This document shows positions 8,153-17,124 of a DNA stretch of 64,000 nucleotides, piece after piece; position 1 is the stretch's first letter; the number at the start of each line of letters is the position of its first letter. The translations under genes and the position numbers were made by a program. Location: contig DBFWLD010000035.1 of assembly GCA_048465615.1 (NCBI GenBank), positions 48,104 through 112,103 on the forward strand, read 5' to 3'. The notes beneath the pieces are model-generated. The model had not been told where the DNA came from and searched no databases. It saw only the letters and a list, made by a program, of their open reading frames with translations. Source of the DNA: Parabacteroides sp048465615 (GTDB lineage Bacteria > Bacteroidota > Bacteroidia > Bacteroidales > Tannerellaceae).

Positions 8153-8569
8153 ATGCAAAAAACCTTGAAGATTAAAAACGACATCCGGCAGCTCGCCGAC
8201 ATCGAGCGGTTTGTGCGGGAAGCGGCCGGCTTGTTCGGTTTGAGCGAACCGCTGGTCGGGAATCTGAATCTGGTATTGGAAGAGGCAGTCTCCAACATTA
8301 TATTTTATGCGTATGAAGGAGAAGAAAAAGAGGAAGAAATCGATTTATCCCTCCGGTATGAACAACCTTATCTGGTGATTCGGCTTTCCGACAACGGCCG
8401 GCCGTTCGATCCCACCGCCCGCCAAGACCCGGATATAAGCCTAGCGGCCGCAGAACGACCGATCGGCGGTTTGGGTATTTTCCTGATAAAAAAGATGATG
8501 GACGAAGTGAGCTACCACCGGGCGGAAGATAAGAACGTACTGATTCTGAAGAAAAAAATAACGTCATAA
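8153..8569 (+). CDS. RsbW/SpoIIAB-like anti-sigma or switch kinase
   Basis: A 138-residue GHKL-type ATPase domain without sensor or transmembrane parts. The N-box is EEAVSNIIFYAY, the G1 box DNGRPFDP and the G2 loop GGLGIFLIKK. In partner switching, such proteins phosphorylate a STAS antagonist and bind a target such as a sigma factor. The STAS gene follows after 19 bases, which supports this role. In Bacteroidota the target is not necessarily a sigma factor, since SigB/SigF-type factors are generally absent; the target here is unknown. It follows the RiPP maturases by 25 bases on the same strand, so it could be transcribed with them. Confidence 0.88.
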   Translation: MQKTLKIKNDIRQLADIERFVREAAGLFGLSEPLVGNLNLVLEEAVSNIIFYAYEGEEKEEEIDLSLRYEQPYLVIRLSDNGRPFDPTARQDPDISLAAAERPIGGLGIFLIKKMMDEVSYHRAEDKNVLILKKKITS

Positions 8570-8588
8570 AACAGAAAAATTATAAGAT

Positions 8589-8903
8589 ATGGAAGTTGCG
8601 TTGAAAATTAAAATAACAGAGGAAGGCGAGGAAACGGTCATTAGCGTGAGCGGGCGGTTGGATACGAATACCAGCCCCGAGTTCGAACAAGCCGTCGCTC
8701 CCGTTTTAGCCAGTTCTGTTTCGCATATCAAACTGGATTGCACCGCTCTCGATTACGTAAGCAGTTCCGGCTTGCGACAGTTGCTCAGGATACAGAAAAA
8801 TATCGTGCAGAAGAAGGGCGTGTTGCGTTTGACGGGACTGAAACCGGCTATTCGCGAGGTGCTCGACGTCACCGGTTTTTCCGTTCTCTTTCGCATCGAA
8901 TAA
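8589..8903 (+). CDS. STAS-domain anti-sigma factor antagonist (SpoIIAA/RsbV-like)
   Basis: A 104-residue single STAS domain. The phospho-acceptor loop is YVSSSGLRQLL, with Ser58-60 containing the likely target serine, matching the SSGL loop of SpoIIAA. It would be phosphorylated by the adjacent RsbW-like kinase and dephosphorylated by a PP2C phosphatase. The only phosphatase of that kind in the window is the response-regulator fusion at 54830-56002, far away but a reasonable candidate. The output is unknown. Confidence 0.9.
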   Translation: MEVALKIKITEEGEETVISVSGRLDTNTSPEFEQAVAPVLASSVSHIKLDCTALDYVSSSGLRQLLRIQKNIVQKKGVLRLTGLKPAIREVLDVTGFSVLFRIE

Positions 8904-9334
8904 TGGCTCCCCGGTTTTTGGACGCTATCGGAAAGCCCGGTTTATCGCCCGGGCAAGCCCCCCGGTTTTCCTGCCTTTCGAGCTGAGCCCGTCGTCTCTT
9001 CCCTGCGGTTTCCGCTCAAGCGGAAGACAAGGCTGTTCTGAGGATGGAATTTTTCGTTTCAAGGGGTAAAGCGCCTTTTCGGAAACCTGACTTTTTTATT
9101 CAAAAAAAATACAATAAGCCCCGGCGAAGATGCCGTTTTTGGAAGTGCTTTTGTAGAAACCTGGTTATCAGCTATATAAAGGTGGTGAAAAATTCCATTC
9201 CCAAGGGATGAAAATTCCATCGGCATCCATTTGAAATTTCATCGGCATGGATTTCGGATTTCATCGGCAAGAAATCCGGATTGCATGCCGATCTCTTTTT
9301 AGACACATAAAAAAAATGACAATAAGCCTCCCTC
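8904..9334. other. Intergenic region holding a dispersed repeat element
   Basis: No gene is supported here. The right half is filled by the repeat described at 9102-9328. The left part has only a weak GC-rich hairpin (GCCCGG/CCGGGC near 8934-8955) without a T-tract. The two flanking genes, the STAS gene and the FimB-like gene, converge on this gap. Confidence 0.5.
9102..9328 (+). repeat. Dispersed repeat element R1, copy a
   Basis: About 227 bp. It begins with A8-TACAATAAGCC (9102-9120) and ends with A8-TGACAATAAGCC (9309-9328), two similar arms in direct orientation. The interior has TTATCAGCTATAT, GAAAAATTCCAT (9187-9198) and several short palindromic pieces built on ATCGGCAT and GAAATTTCAT. 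A second copy in reverse orientation lies at 43264-43477 and a third at the window end. No reading frame of substance is present, so a non-autonomous mobile element or a transcribed structured element are both possible. Confidence 0.65.
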
Positions 9335-10303
9335 CTAATCGGGCAATTCCACCTCGTCGGTCGACTCCCATTTTCCCCCTTCATACACCTCCAGCCGAAA
9401 CGTATCATCCGATTCGGCCGGCGTATATAAACGTCCCGAATATCGGATGATCCGGTTGGGCAACGGCACCACATCGGTAAGTTGACGGCGCCGGGTAATT
9501 TTCCCCTCCCGGTCGGTCGCGGTCAACTCGAGATCGAGGCTACCCTTATCGGGCGGAATAAAGGTGTAGAACAGGTGCGTGAAGGTGGGCTTACCGGTTT
9601 CTTCCGCCGTAAAGGAATGCAGAAAAGCCTGGGTGACGGTGGCAGCCGTGCCGTAGCCGCTAGCGAAATGCAGCCCTTCCGGGTACCGGCCGACGCGGAT
9701 TTCGAATGCTTCCAACCCCGGCGGTACCGGATCGGTGGAAACGAATTCGATCCGGCAGACGGGGCGTCTGAGCGATATATCGGCCGTTTGGCTTTCCCCC
9801 CTCGTGCTGACGGCGCGCTGCTCGCAAGCAAAAAACGTATCCGATACCTCGTCGAACCGGGCCACCCCGTCCGCAAACTCCGTTTCTTGGGAGGAATGAG
9901 CAATAAATACGAACCGGTAATCTCCTGCCGGCAGCGAATCGTATACGATGCCGAAATCCATATCCGTGTCGTTGGCGTAGAATTGCTTGTGTTTGAGGGG
10001 AATATCGGGTTCCTCGCCGGAATAAACCAGATAGTCCAGGCGGGTGCATAAGTCGCTTAGGTCTTGATTGTCTTCTGCGTCGGGCGGCGGAATGTCGGGA
10101 TTGCCGTCCGGCAGGGCAGGTTCGGGAAACGGAATGTCCGGCATGCTTTTAAAAGTAGGAAAAGGAAGTACTTCGGTACGAAAACCGAGGGTGAATTGGA
10201 TGGGGATAGCCGGACTGTTGCCGGAAGAATCCATCATTTCGGTTTTCACACAACCGGCCATGCCGGTCCACAAAACGATAAGCCATAACAGGTGCGGTTT
10301 CAT
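9335..10303 (-). CDS. FimB/Mfa2-like fimbrial-type lipoprotein
   Basis: A 322-residue lipoprotein from ATG 10303; a further two codons upstream begin with TTG. The signal sequence ends in the lipobox WTGMAGC with Cys18. The mature part resembles FimB/Mfa2 family fimbrial anchor or tip subunits of Bacteroidales: a LDYLVYSG start of the first beta-sandwich, GDYRFVFIAHSS, the RPVCRIEF segment, and a C-terminal PNRIIRYSGRLYT strand. These proteins anchor or limit major fimbriae at the cell surface. No major fimbrilin or other fimbrial gene is adjacent, so it appears solitary. A Pro-rich spacer at about residues 55-75 is unusual. Confidence 0.65.
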   Translation of the reverse strand: MKPHLLWLIVLWTGMAGCVKTEMMDSSGNSPAIPIQFTLGFRTEVLPFPTFKSMPDIPFPEPALPDGNPDIPPPDAEDNQDLSDLCTRLDYLVYSGEEPDIPLKHKQFYANDTDMDFGIVYDSLPAGDYRFVFIAHSSQETEFADGVARFDEVSDTFFACEQRAVSTRGESQTADISLRRPVCRIEFVSTDPVPPGLEAFEIRVGRYPEGLHFASGYGTAATVTQAFLHSFTAEETGKPTFTHLFYTFIPPDKGSLDLELTATDREGKITRRRQLTDVVPLPNRIIRYSGRLYTPAESDDTFRLEVYEGGKWESTDEVELPD

Positions 10304-10402
10304 AGCCAAGATTTTTTACTAGTCGGTTACAAAGAAAAGCTTTCTTCCGAAAATTAAAAAATATTAAGCGGGCAAATTGAAACCCTTCCGTTTCTTTTTT
10401 TC

Positions 10403-10410
10403 TACCTTTG
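10403..10410 (+). promoter_or_regulatory. -7 promoter element candidate upstream of the phosphoesterase
   Basis: TACCTTTG matches TAnnTTTG. A TTGA at 10377-10380 lies 22 bases upstream as a weak -33 element. The phosphoesterase ATG is 122 bases downstream. Confidence 0.45.
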
Positions 10411-10531
10411 CTTTTCGCAGACACCCGACAACGGGTCTGCGGCAAACGGCAATCGCCCTTTCCGGCTTTTCCGGAGGAGGATGCCGTTTCAGAAAACGAC
10501 GATAACGAAAAACACATAAACCAACATTCAG

Positions 10532-11533
10532 ATGAAGATAAGAAAAGTATGGGCAGCCGCCGCGCTGTTGCTCGCCGCCGGATGGTCGGCCCTGGGATAC
10601 GCCCAGAAACCGGAGTTGAAATTCAACGCCGATAAAAAATTTAAAATCGTCCAGTTTACCGACTTGCATGTGAAATGGCAAGATCCGCGTTCCGCGGTGG
10701 CTTTCGAGCGCATCGACCAGGTACTCGACCAGGAGAAACCCGATTTGGTGATTTTTACGGGCGACATCATCTACAGCGCGCCCGCTCTCGAGAATATGCG
10801 CCAGGTGCTCCGCACGGTATCCGACCGGAAGATTCCTTTCTCGATCGTATTCGGCAACCACGACAACGAGCAAGGTGTTTCCAAAGAAGAATTGCTGAAA
10901 GTGGCCGAAAGCCTGCCTTTTAGCCTGACGGCCGATGAAGTGCCGGAACTATCCGGCGTAGGCAATTACGCCCTGGCCGTACGCTCGGCCGAGGCCGATA
11001 AAGCGGCCGCCGTGTTGTACTGTATCGATTCGAACACCTATTCCACGATCGAGGGCGTGAAAGGATACGATTACATCAAAGCCGACCAGATCGATTGGTA
11101 TCGCAAAAAAAGCCGGGCGTTTGCCGCAGCCAACGGCTCGGCGCCTCTGCCTTCGCTGGCCTTCTTCCATATCCCCCTGCCCGAATACAACCAGGCAGCC
11201 GCCGACGAAAACGCCCAGATGTACGGCATACGCCGCGAAAAAGCCTGCGCCCCCGCTCTCAATTCCGGCCTGTTTACGGCCATGAAAGAGCAGGGCGACG
11301 TGATGGGAATTTTTGTAGGACACGATCACGACAACGATTATGCCGTGGCCTGGCATGGTATTCTGCTGGCATACGGGCGCTTTACCGGCGGCCCGACCGA
11401 ATACATCCATTTGCCGAACGGCGCGCGGGTGATCGAGCTGACGGAAGGCAGCCGGCGTTTCGCCACCTGGATCCGCACGAAAGCCGGCGTGGAGCAGCTT
11501 ACGGTATACCCCGACGACTATACCAAGAATTAA
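10532..11533 (+). CDS. Secreted calcineurin-like metallophosphoesterase
   Basis: A 333-residue protein with a cleavable signal peptide (AAAALLLAAGWSALGYAQ, cut expected near residue 25). Metallophosphoesterase motifs appear in order: DLH in QFTDLHVKW, GD in FTGDIIYS, GNHDN in VFGNHDNEQ, a histidine in FFHIPLPEY, and GHDHDND near residue 265. These supply the dinuclear metal site. Purple-acid-phosphatase-like members of this family hydrolyse phosphomono- or diesters in the periplasm. The exact substrate is unknown. It stands alone, with its own promoter candidate, between the FimB-like gene and ddh. Confidence 0.88.
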   Translation: MKIRKVWAAAALLLAAGWSALGYAQKPELKFNADKKFKIVQFTDLHVKWQDPRSAVAFERIDQVLDQEKPDLVIFTGDIIYSAPALENMRQVLRTVSDRKIPFSIVFGNHDNEQGVSKEELLKVAESLPFSLTADEVPELSGVGNYALAVRSAEADKAAAVLYCIDSNTYSTIEGVKGYDYIKADQIDWYRKKSRAFAAANGSAPLPSLAFFHIPLPEYNQAAADENAQMYGIRREKACAPALNSGLFTAMKEQGDVMGIFVGHDHDNDYAVAWHGILLAYGRFTGGPTEYIHLPNGARVIELTEGSRRFATWIRTKAGVEQLTVYPDDYTKN

Positions 11534-11555
11534 ACAAAAACAACAGGTTGACTTC

Positions 11556-11585
11556 TTGCCGGTACTTCAAATATGATTAACTTTG
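11556..11585 (+). promoter_or_regulatory. Promoter candidate for ddh
   Basis: TTG at 11556-11558 and TAACTTTG at 11578-11585 are separated by 19 bases, close to the Bacteroidota TTTG-N19-21-TAnnTTTG pattern. The ddh ATG follows about 30 bases later. Confidence 0.5.
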
Positions 11586-11614
11586 CAGTTGGTAGATAAA
11601 GTAAAAACGAAAGT

Positions 11615-12511
11615 ATGAAGAAGATCAGAGCTGCCATTGTTGGATATGGCAACATCGGCAAGTATGTTTTAGAAGCATTGGAAGCCGCACCCGATTTCGA
11701 GGTAGCGGGAGTAGTACGCCGCAATCCGAACGATATACCCGAGGAATTGAAGGCGCATACCGTAACAGATGCGATTACGAAGCTCGACCGGGTAGACGTA
11801 GCCGTGTTGGCCACCCCCACCCGCAGCGTGGAAAGTTATGCCAAAGAAATACTCGCTTTAGGAATCAATACCGTCGACAGCTTCGATATTCACGGCGGCA
11901 TTGCCGATCTGCGCCGCTCGCTCGATGCGGTGGCCAAGGCGCACGGCCGGGTAGCCGTGATTTCCGCCGGGTGGGACCCGGGTAGCGACTCGGTGGTACG
12001 TGCCCTGCTGGAAGCGATGGTGCCGAAAGGAATCACGTATACCAACTTCGGCCCGGGCATGAGCATGGGCCATACGGTTGCCGTAAAAGCCATCGAAGGC
12101 GTAAAAGCCGCCCTGAGCATGACGATACCCTTGGGCACGGGCGTACACCGCCGGATGGTTTATATCGAAGTGAAAGAAGGATACGACTTTAAGCAGGTGG
12201 CGGCCGCCATCAAGGCCGACGATTATTTCGCCCACGATGAAACGCATGTCATGCAGGTGGAATGTGTCGACAATTTGCTGGACATGGGCCATGGCGTCAA
12301 CCTGGTGCGCAAAGGCGTGTCGGGCAAGACGCAAAACCAGCTTGTGGAATTCGATATGAAGATCAACAACCCGGCCCTGACCGCCCAGATCCTGGTATCG
12401 GTGGCCCGGGCCAGCATGAAGCAGCAACCGGGCGCTTATACGATGATCGAATTGCCGGTGATCGACATGCTGTACGGCGAAAGAGAAGACTTAATCAGAA
12501 GACTCGTTTAA
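11615..12511 (+). CDS. ddh: meso-Diaminopimelate D-dehydrogenase
   Basis: A 298-residue NADPH-dependent enzyme that converts tetrahydrodipicolinate, ammonia and NADPH to meso-2,6-diaminopimelate in one step of lysine and peptidoglycan synthesis. The Rossmann motif GYGNIGKYVLEAL is at residues 10-22. The segments SAGWDPGSDSVVRALLEA and NFGPGMSMGHTVAVKA are hallmarks of the family's substrate and dimer region. Length matches known bacterial Ddh of about 300-330 residues. It lies upstream of lgt, both cell-envelope functions, though each probably has its own transcription signals. Confidence 0.93.
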   Translation: MKKIRAAIVGYGNIGKYVLEALEAAPDFEVAGVVRRNPNDIPEELKAHTVTDAITKLDRVDVAVLATPTRSVESYAKEILALGINTVDSFDIHGGIADLRRSLDAVAKAHGRVAVISAGWDPGSDSVVRALLEAMVPKGITYTNFGPGMSMGHTVAVKAIEGVKAALSMTIPLGTGVHRRMVYIEVKEGYDFKQVAAAIKADDYFAHDETHVMQVECVDNLLDMGHGVNLVRKGVSGKTQNQLVEFDMKINNPALTAQILVSVARASMKQQPGAYTMIELPVIDMLYGEREDLIRRLV

Positions 12512-12623
12512 TCCGCTCCGGCCGTTGCCGGCTGCGTGCGGCGTTGACAGCCAGAGGCCTTTCCGGCCCGGCGCTGTGCCTGCCGCCCGCCGCGCGACTG
12601 CCGGTTCAACCTCAATAAAGAAT

Positions 12624-13463
12624 ATGCTGGATTTTATTACCTGGACGGCCGATCCGGCCATCTTCACGATCGGAACGCGGGAAATACGCTGGTATGGACT
12701 GGCGTTCGCCGTCGGATTCGCCATCGGCTACCTGATCGTAGAACGGATGTGGAAAAAAGAAAAATTGCCGCCTGCCTGGATCGACTCCTTGTTGATTTAT
12801 ACCATGGTCGGGACGGTAGTCGGCGCGCGGTTGGGACATTGCCTGTTTTATGCCCCCGAATACTATCTGGCCAATCCGGTGGAAATCCTTAAAATCTGGG
12901 AGGGCGGCCTGGCCAGCCACGGGGGAACCCTGGGCATTATCGTGGCGATCTATTTTTATTCCAAACGCGTGTCGCATAAAAGCATGTTGTGGACCTTCGA
13001 CAAGCTCGTCGTCCCCACCGGCTTGGTAGCGGCTATGATCCGTCTGGGCAACCTGATGAATCATGAAATTTACGGCCATCCTACCGACCGGCCGTGGGGG
13101 TTCCGTTTTATCGAAAACCTGTCTGCCTGGAAACAAGGCGCGGCTCCTGTTTTTTCCGCGCCCAGCCATCCTACCCAATTGTATGAAGCCATTTGTTATT
13201 TGTTGACTTTTGCTTTGTGCATGTGGCTGTATTTTAAAAAAGAGGCCTGGAAAAAAGAAGGTTTTATCTTCGGGATATTCCTGATCTGCATATTCGGCTC
13301 GCGCTTTCTGATCGAATTCGTTAAAAACGACCAGGAAGCTTTCGAAGCCGCCATGACGCTCAATATGGGGCAATGGCTCAGCATACCGTTCGTACTGGCC
13401 GGTTGCTGGTTTGTATGGCGGGCCTCCAGGCGCGGCATACAACCGGCGGGGCATTCAAAATGA
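12624..13463 (+). CDS. lgt: Prolipoprotein diacylglyceryl transferase
   Basis: An inner-membrane enzyme that moves diacylglycerol from phosphatidylglycerol to the lipobox Cys of prolipoproteins. From ATG 12624 it has 279 residues and about seven membrane helices. The Lgt signature appears as RLGNLMNHEIYG, with the essential Arg and the conserved GN and NxE. GGLASHGG and the C-terminal HPTQLYEA and GSRFLIEFVK blocks also match. The longer open frame from 12525 adds 33 residues of Pro/Ala-rich sequence unlike Lgt and was not used. It is fitting for a chromosome rich in surface lipoproteins. Confidence 0.93.
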   Translation: MLDFITWTADPAIFTIGTREIRWYGLAFAVGFAIGYLIVERMWKKEKLPPAWIDSLLIYTMVGTVVGARLGHCLFYAPEYYLANPVEILKIWEGGLASHGGTLGIIVAIYFYSKRVSHKSMLWTFDKLVVPTGLVAAMIRLGNLMNHEIYGHPTDRPWGFRFIENLSAWKQGAAPVFSAPSHPTQLYEAICYLLTFALCMWLYFKKEAWKKEGFIFGIFLICIFGSRFLIEFVKNDQEAFEAAMTLNMGQWLSIPFVLAGCWFVWRASRRGIQPAGHSK

Positions 13464-13482
13464 CGTACTTATCTTTAAAGCA

Positions 13483-14676
13483 ATGTATCAATTAAAAGAA
13501 ATAGCAGACAACGTATATTATGTAGGAGTGAACGACCGCCAGAAGGCCCTGTTCGAGAATCTCTGGCCTTTGCCTTACGGCGTTTCTTACAACTCTTACC
13601 TCATTGTCGATGAAAAAACAGTACTGGTCGATACCGTCGACGTATGTTATTCCGACATTTTCCTTAAAAAGGTGGCCGACGCCCTAGCCGGCCGCCCGCT
13701 CGATTACCTGATCGTGAACCATATGGAGCCCGACCATGCCGGAAGTATCCGTCTTTTGCGCCAGCAGTATCCCGACGTGAAAATCGTAGGCAATACGAAA
13801 ACGTTCGGGATGTTGGAAGGTTATCACGGCATCAAAGAAGGGCTGTATGAAGTAAAGGAGGGCGATCTGTTGGAAACCGGCCGCCATAAGCTGATGTTCT
13901 ATATGGCGCCTATGGTGCACTGGCCCGAAGTGATGGTTACGTATGACGCGACCGACAAACTGCTTTTCTCGGCCGATGCTTTCGGTACCTACGGCACCCT
14001 CGACGGGGGGGTGATCGACACCGACATGAACGTCGACCATTATTGGGAGGAGATGATCCGTTATTATGCCAACATCGTAGGCAAATACGGCAATCCCGTG
14101 CAGCGGGCCTTGCAGAAACTGGCCGGGCTCGATATTCAGACCATTTGTTCCACGCATGGCCCTGTGTGGCGGGAATACAAAGCGCAGGCGGTAGCTATGT
14201 ACGACCGCCTGAGCCGTTATGAAGGCGAAAACGGCGTGGTGGTGATTTACGGCAGCATGTATGGAAATACCGAGCAGATGGCGGAGGCTATCGCCTCGTC
14301 GCTGGCCGCCCACGGCGTGAAGAATATCGTGCTGCATAACGTCAGCAAAAGCCATCCTTCGTATATATTGAAGGATGTATTTAAATATAAAGGGGTTATT
14401 ATCGGTAGTCCTACCTATAGCAACCAATTGTTTCCCGAAGTGGAGTCGATTCTGAGCAAGATCGAAGTGCGGGAGGTGAAGCATCGGCTGTTCGGTTATT
14501 TCGGTTCGTTTACCTGGGCCGGAGCTGCCGTGAAACGACTGGCTGCTTTCGGCGAGAAGATGAAGTGGGAAACGGTGAGCGCGCCGGTAGAGCAAAAGCA
14601 GGGTTTAAGTCCGGACAAGTACGCCGAATGCCTTTCCTTGGGCCGGGCGATGGCCGGGCGGCTGGCCGGAGAGTAA
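13483..14676 (+). CDS. FprA family A-type flavoprotein (flavodiiron oxygen/NO reductase)
   Basis: A 397-residue soluble protein from ATG 13483. The N-terminal metallo-beta-lactamase-like domain (about 1-250) has the diiron ligands in HMEPDHAGS and the later conserved histidines in MVHWPEVM and STHGPVW. The C-terminal flavodoxin domain (about 255-397) binds FMN through YGSMYGNTEQMAEAI and GSPTYSNQLFPE. Flavodiiron proteins reduce O2 to water or NO to N2O and protect anaerobes from oxygen and nitrosative stress. Length matches class A proteins without a rubredoxin domain. It begins 19 bases after lgt ends, so the two may share a transcript. Confidence 0.93.
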   Translation: MYQLKEIADNVYYVGVNDRQKALFENLWPLPYGVSYNSYLIVDEKTVLVDTVDVCYSDIFLKKVADALAGRPLDYLIVNHMEPDHAGSIRLLRQQYPDVKIVGNTKTFGMLEGYHGIKEGLYEVKEGDLLETGRHKLMFYMAPMVHWPEVMVTYDATDKLLFSADAFGTYGTLDGGVIDTDMNVDHYWEEMIRYYANIVGKYGNPVQRALQKLAGLDIQTICSTHGPVWREYKAQAVAMYDRLSRYEGENGVVVIYGSMYGNTEQMAEAIASSLAAHGVKNIVLHNVSKSHPSYILKDVFKYKGVIIGSPTYSNQLFPEVESILSKIEVREVKHRLFGYFGSFTWAGAAVKRLAAFGEKMKWETVSAPVEQKQGLSPDKYAECLSLGRAMAGRLAGE

Positions 14677-14834
14677 CTGTAGGGGCATGGTTAACATGTA
14701 AATAGAATACGAATTATAAATCAATCAACCCGGTATGGCGGCCGGAGGCTTAGGAGGATCGTTCTTTGCGTGCAAGGGCAAAGGTTGGTTTGTTTCCGTA
14801 AGTACCCGGCTGCCGGCTGAAAAAACACAAAGTT

Positions 14835-15647
14835 ATGAGATTAATTATCGAACCTGATTACGAGCAACTCTCGAAGTGGGCGGCCAATTATGTAGCTGCC
14901 AAGATCAAAAAAGCCAATCCGACGGCCGAAAAACCTTTTGTACTGGGCTTGCCTACCGGTTCTTCTCCGCTGGGCATGTACAAGAACCTGATCGAATTGA
15001 ATAAACAAGGGGTGGTTTCCTTTCAAAACGTGATTACGTTTAATATGGACGAGTATGTCGGTTTGCCCCAGGATCATCCCGAAAGCTATCATTCGTTTAT
15101 GTGGAATAATTTTTTCAGCCATATCGACATCAAACCCGAGAATGTGAATATTCTGAACGGAAATGCCGAAGACCTGGAAGCTGAATGTGCCTCCTACGAG
15201 GCTCGCATGAAAGCGGCGGGAGGCGTCGATCTTTTCCTGGGCGGCATTGGTCCCGACGGCCATATCGCTTTCAACGAACCGGGTTCTTCGCTGTCTTCCC
15301 GTACGCGTGTGAAGACATTGACTACCGATACGATTATCGCCAACTCGCGTTTCTTCGATAACGATGTGAATAAGGTGCCCAAAACTTCCGTTACGGTAGG
15401 TGTAGGTACGGTGCTCGATGCCAAGGAGGTGTTGATTATGGTAAACGGCCATAACAAGGCGCGCGCTTTGCAGCAGGCTGTGGAAGGGGCTGTAAACCAG
15501 ATGTGGACGATTACGGCCTTGCAATTGCATCCGAAAGGCATTATCGTTTGCGACGAAGCGGCTTGCGCCGATCTGAAAGTGAGCACGTATAATTATTTCA
15601 AAGATATTGAAAAAGATCATCTTTGTCCTTGCTCGCTGTTGAAATAA
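14835..15647 (+). CDS. nagB: Glucosamine-6-phosphate deaminase
   Basis: A 270-residue cytoplasmic enzyme converting glucosamine 6-phosphate to fructose 6-phosphate and ammonia in amino-sugar catabolism. Motifs: GLPTGSSPLGMY (phosphate binding), FNMDEYVGL with catalytic Asp72, GGIGPDGHIAFNEPGS with Asp141, His143 and Glu148, and VNGHNKARAL. Length and sequence match hexameric NagB of enterobacteria. A strong terminator follows. A ROK sugar kinase is at 44946, but no other nag genes are adjacent. Confidence 0.96.
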   Translation: MRLIIEPDYEQLSKWAANYVAAKIKKANPTAEKPFVLGLPTGSSPLGMYKNLIELNKQGVVSFQNVITFNMDEYVGLPQDHPESYHSFMWNNFFSHIDIKPENVNILNGNAEDLEAECASYEARMKAAGGVDLFLGGIGPDGHIAFNEPGSSLSSRTRVKTLTTDTIIANSRFFDNDVNKVPKTSVTVGVGTVLDAKEVLIMVNGHNKARALQQAVEGAVNQMWTITALQLHPKGIIVCDEAACADLKVSTYNYFKDIEKDHLCPCSLLK

Positions 15648-15680
15648 GCCGCCGGGCGGTTCGGCAAGTGTATAAATAGG

Positions 15681-15724
15681 AAAAAGGGCCTGTCCGGTAA
15701 GCCGGAGACAGGCCCTTTTTTTAG
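15681..15724. terminator. Bidirectional intrinsic terminator between nagB and the efflux operon
   Basis: Stem GGGCCTGTC/GACAGGCCC with inner CGG/CCG pairs spans 15686-15715, has a TAAG loop, and is flanked by five A residues on the left and seven T residues on the right. It can therefore stop transcription of nagB from the left and of the tolC-like gene from the right. Confidence 0.9.
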
Positions 15725-15753
15725 GTAGTTGCCTATGTTTTGCCGGGCAGGGC

Positions 15754-17112
15754 TTACAGCCGGATAGGGGTTCCGTTATAGAAATCGAGAATCTTGGCCC
15801 GGAAGATGAAGTCGTATTTTGCCTGTGCTTGTTCCGCCAGGCTTTGCGCGTATTTTGTCTTCGCTTCGTTGAATTCGAATACGGTGCTTTTGCCTGCGTT
15901 GTAGCGTTCTTCGGCATATTGGAAGGCTACCTGGCTGGCTTCTACCGATTTGTCGGAAGCCGTATATTTTTCCTGGGCGGCCGTCGCATTGTAATAAGCC
16001 TGCTGGATTTCCTTGTACAGGGTTTTCTTCGTATTTTCCATCATGAGTTGCTGGTTGCGGATATTGATGCGTGCCGACCGTACGCTGTTGCGCACTTGCA
16101 GCCGGTTGAAGAGGGGAATGTTCAGCGAAAAGCCGATCATTTTTTGTCCGTTGTCTTTCAACTGGTCGCCGAAGGAGGGGTTGTCCGTAACCTCTCCCTT
16201 GTTGGAGGCATGGTAATAACCGTTGCTGTAGGAGGCGCCGAAATTCAGTTTCGGATAGTAGCCGGCTTGGGCTACCCGGAGCATCTTTTTCTGGCTTTCC
16301 AGCAAGAACTGTTGTTCTTTGATCTGCGGCTTGAAGGTGACGGCGTGGTCGTAAATATGGTCGGGCGGCAGAATGCTGTTCATGTTCGAGGCTATTACGT
16401 CGTCTGTATCCGGGTCGACGATGTCGAACGACCGGCCGCTGCGTTCCAGCTCCAGGCTCTGGGCCAGGTCGAGCAGGCTGAGGTTTACGTTGTTTTGTGC
16501 TTCCGTCAGCGTTACTTCGTCTTTCGCCAATTGGGCTTTGATGTCGTACAATTGCGAAAGGGGCACTTTGCCGGCGTTGACCAGGGCTTCGGTTTTCGTC
16601 ACCTGTTCGGCGCTGAGCGCGGCCTGAAGCTTGGCGATTTTCAACAATTCTTTATTATACAACACTTGCAGGTAGTAGGAGGCGACGTTGATTGACAGGT
16701 CTTCTTTCGCCTTGTTCAGGTTTTCTACCGAGGCTTGCAAATCGAGTTTCCGGGCTGCAATGTCGTTGGGAATTTTCAGCCCGTCGAAAATCGGCATGTC
16801 GAGGTTGATGTTGAGCGACGAGTTGGCGATATTCTGATCGACGATCAAACCCGATTTGGTCGTTCCGCGGCCGAACTGGAAGTTTTGCCCTACGTTCGCG
16901 TTCAGGGCCGGCAGCCAACTGAGTTTGCTGGTGTTCAGTTCTACTTTCCTGGCTTCCTGTTGTTGCTCTTTTTGCTTGAGTTCGATATTATGTTCGATGG
17001 CATACCGGATACATTCTTCCAGCGTCCATGTTGCGGGCGTTTCCTGAGCGTAGCCGGCGCTTCCGGCCAGCAGGCCGGCCAGCGTAAAGAGATAGCATAG
17101 TTGTCTTTTCAT
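15754..17112 (-). CDS. TolC-family outer-membrane channel protein
   Basis: A 452-residue outer-membrane factor with a signal peptide (MKRQLCYLFTLAGLLAGSAG, cut after YAQ). The mature protein has the TolC repeats: WTLEECIRYAIEHNIELKQ at the start of repeat one, long helical heptad stretches, and a second copy with NIPLFNRLQVRNSV and GYYPKLNFGASYSNGYY. TolC-family trimers form the exit duct of tripartite pumps. It is the last gene of the minus-strand efflux operon and starts 12 bases after the adaptor gene ends, consistent with a MacAB-TolC-like machine. Confidence 0.93.
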   Translation of the reverse strand: MKRQLCYLFTLAGLLAGSAGYAQETPATWTLEECIRYAIEHNIELKQKEQQQEARKVELNTSKLSWLPALNANVGQNFQFGRGTTKSGLIVDQNIANSSLNINLDMPIFDGLKIPNDIAARKLDLQASVENLNKAKEDLSINVASYYLQVLYNKELLKIAKLQAALSAEQVTKTEALVNAGKVPLSQLYDIKAQLAKDEVTLTEAQNNVNLSLLDLAQSLELERSGRSFDIVDPDTDDVIASNMNSILPPDHIYDHAVTFKPQIKEQQFLLESQKKMLRVAQAGYYPKLNFGASYSNGYYHASNKGEVTDNPSFGDQLKDNGQKMIGFSLNIPLFNRLQVRNSVRSARINIRNQQLMMENTKKTLYKEIQQAYYNATAAQEKYTASDKSVEASQVAFQYAEERYNAGKSTVFEFNEAKTKYAQSLAEQAQAKYDFIFRAKILDFYNGTPIRL

Positions 17113-17124
17113 ACTGCTTCGGTT

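Noticed and set aside
9102..9328. Repeat R1 considered as a CRISPR array or integron attC site
   Set aside because: The internal pieces are irregular in length and spacing, there are no cas or integrase genes, and the arms are direct repeats only at the ends.
12525..12623. N-terminal extension of lgt
   Set aside because: The Pro/Ala/Arg-rich residues are unlike any Lgt, and the ATG at 12624 gives the usual start.
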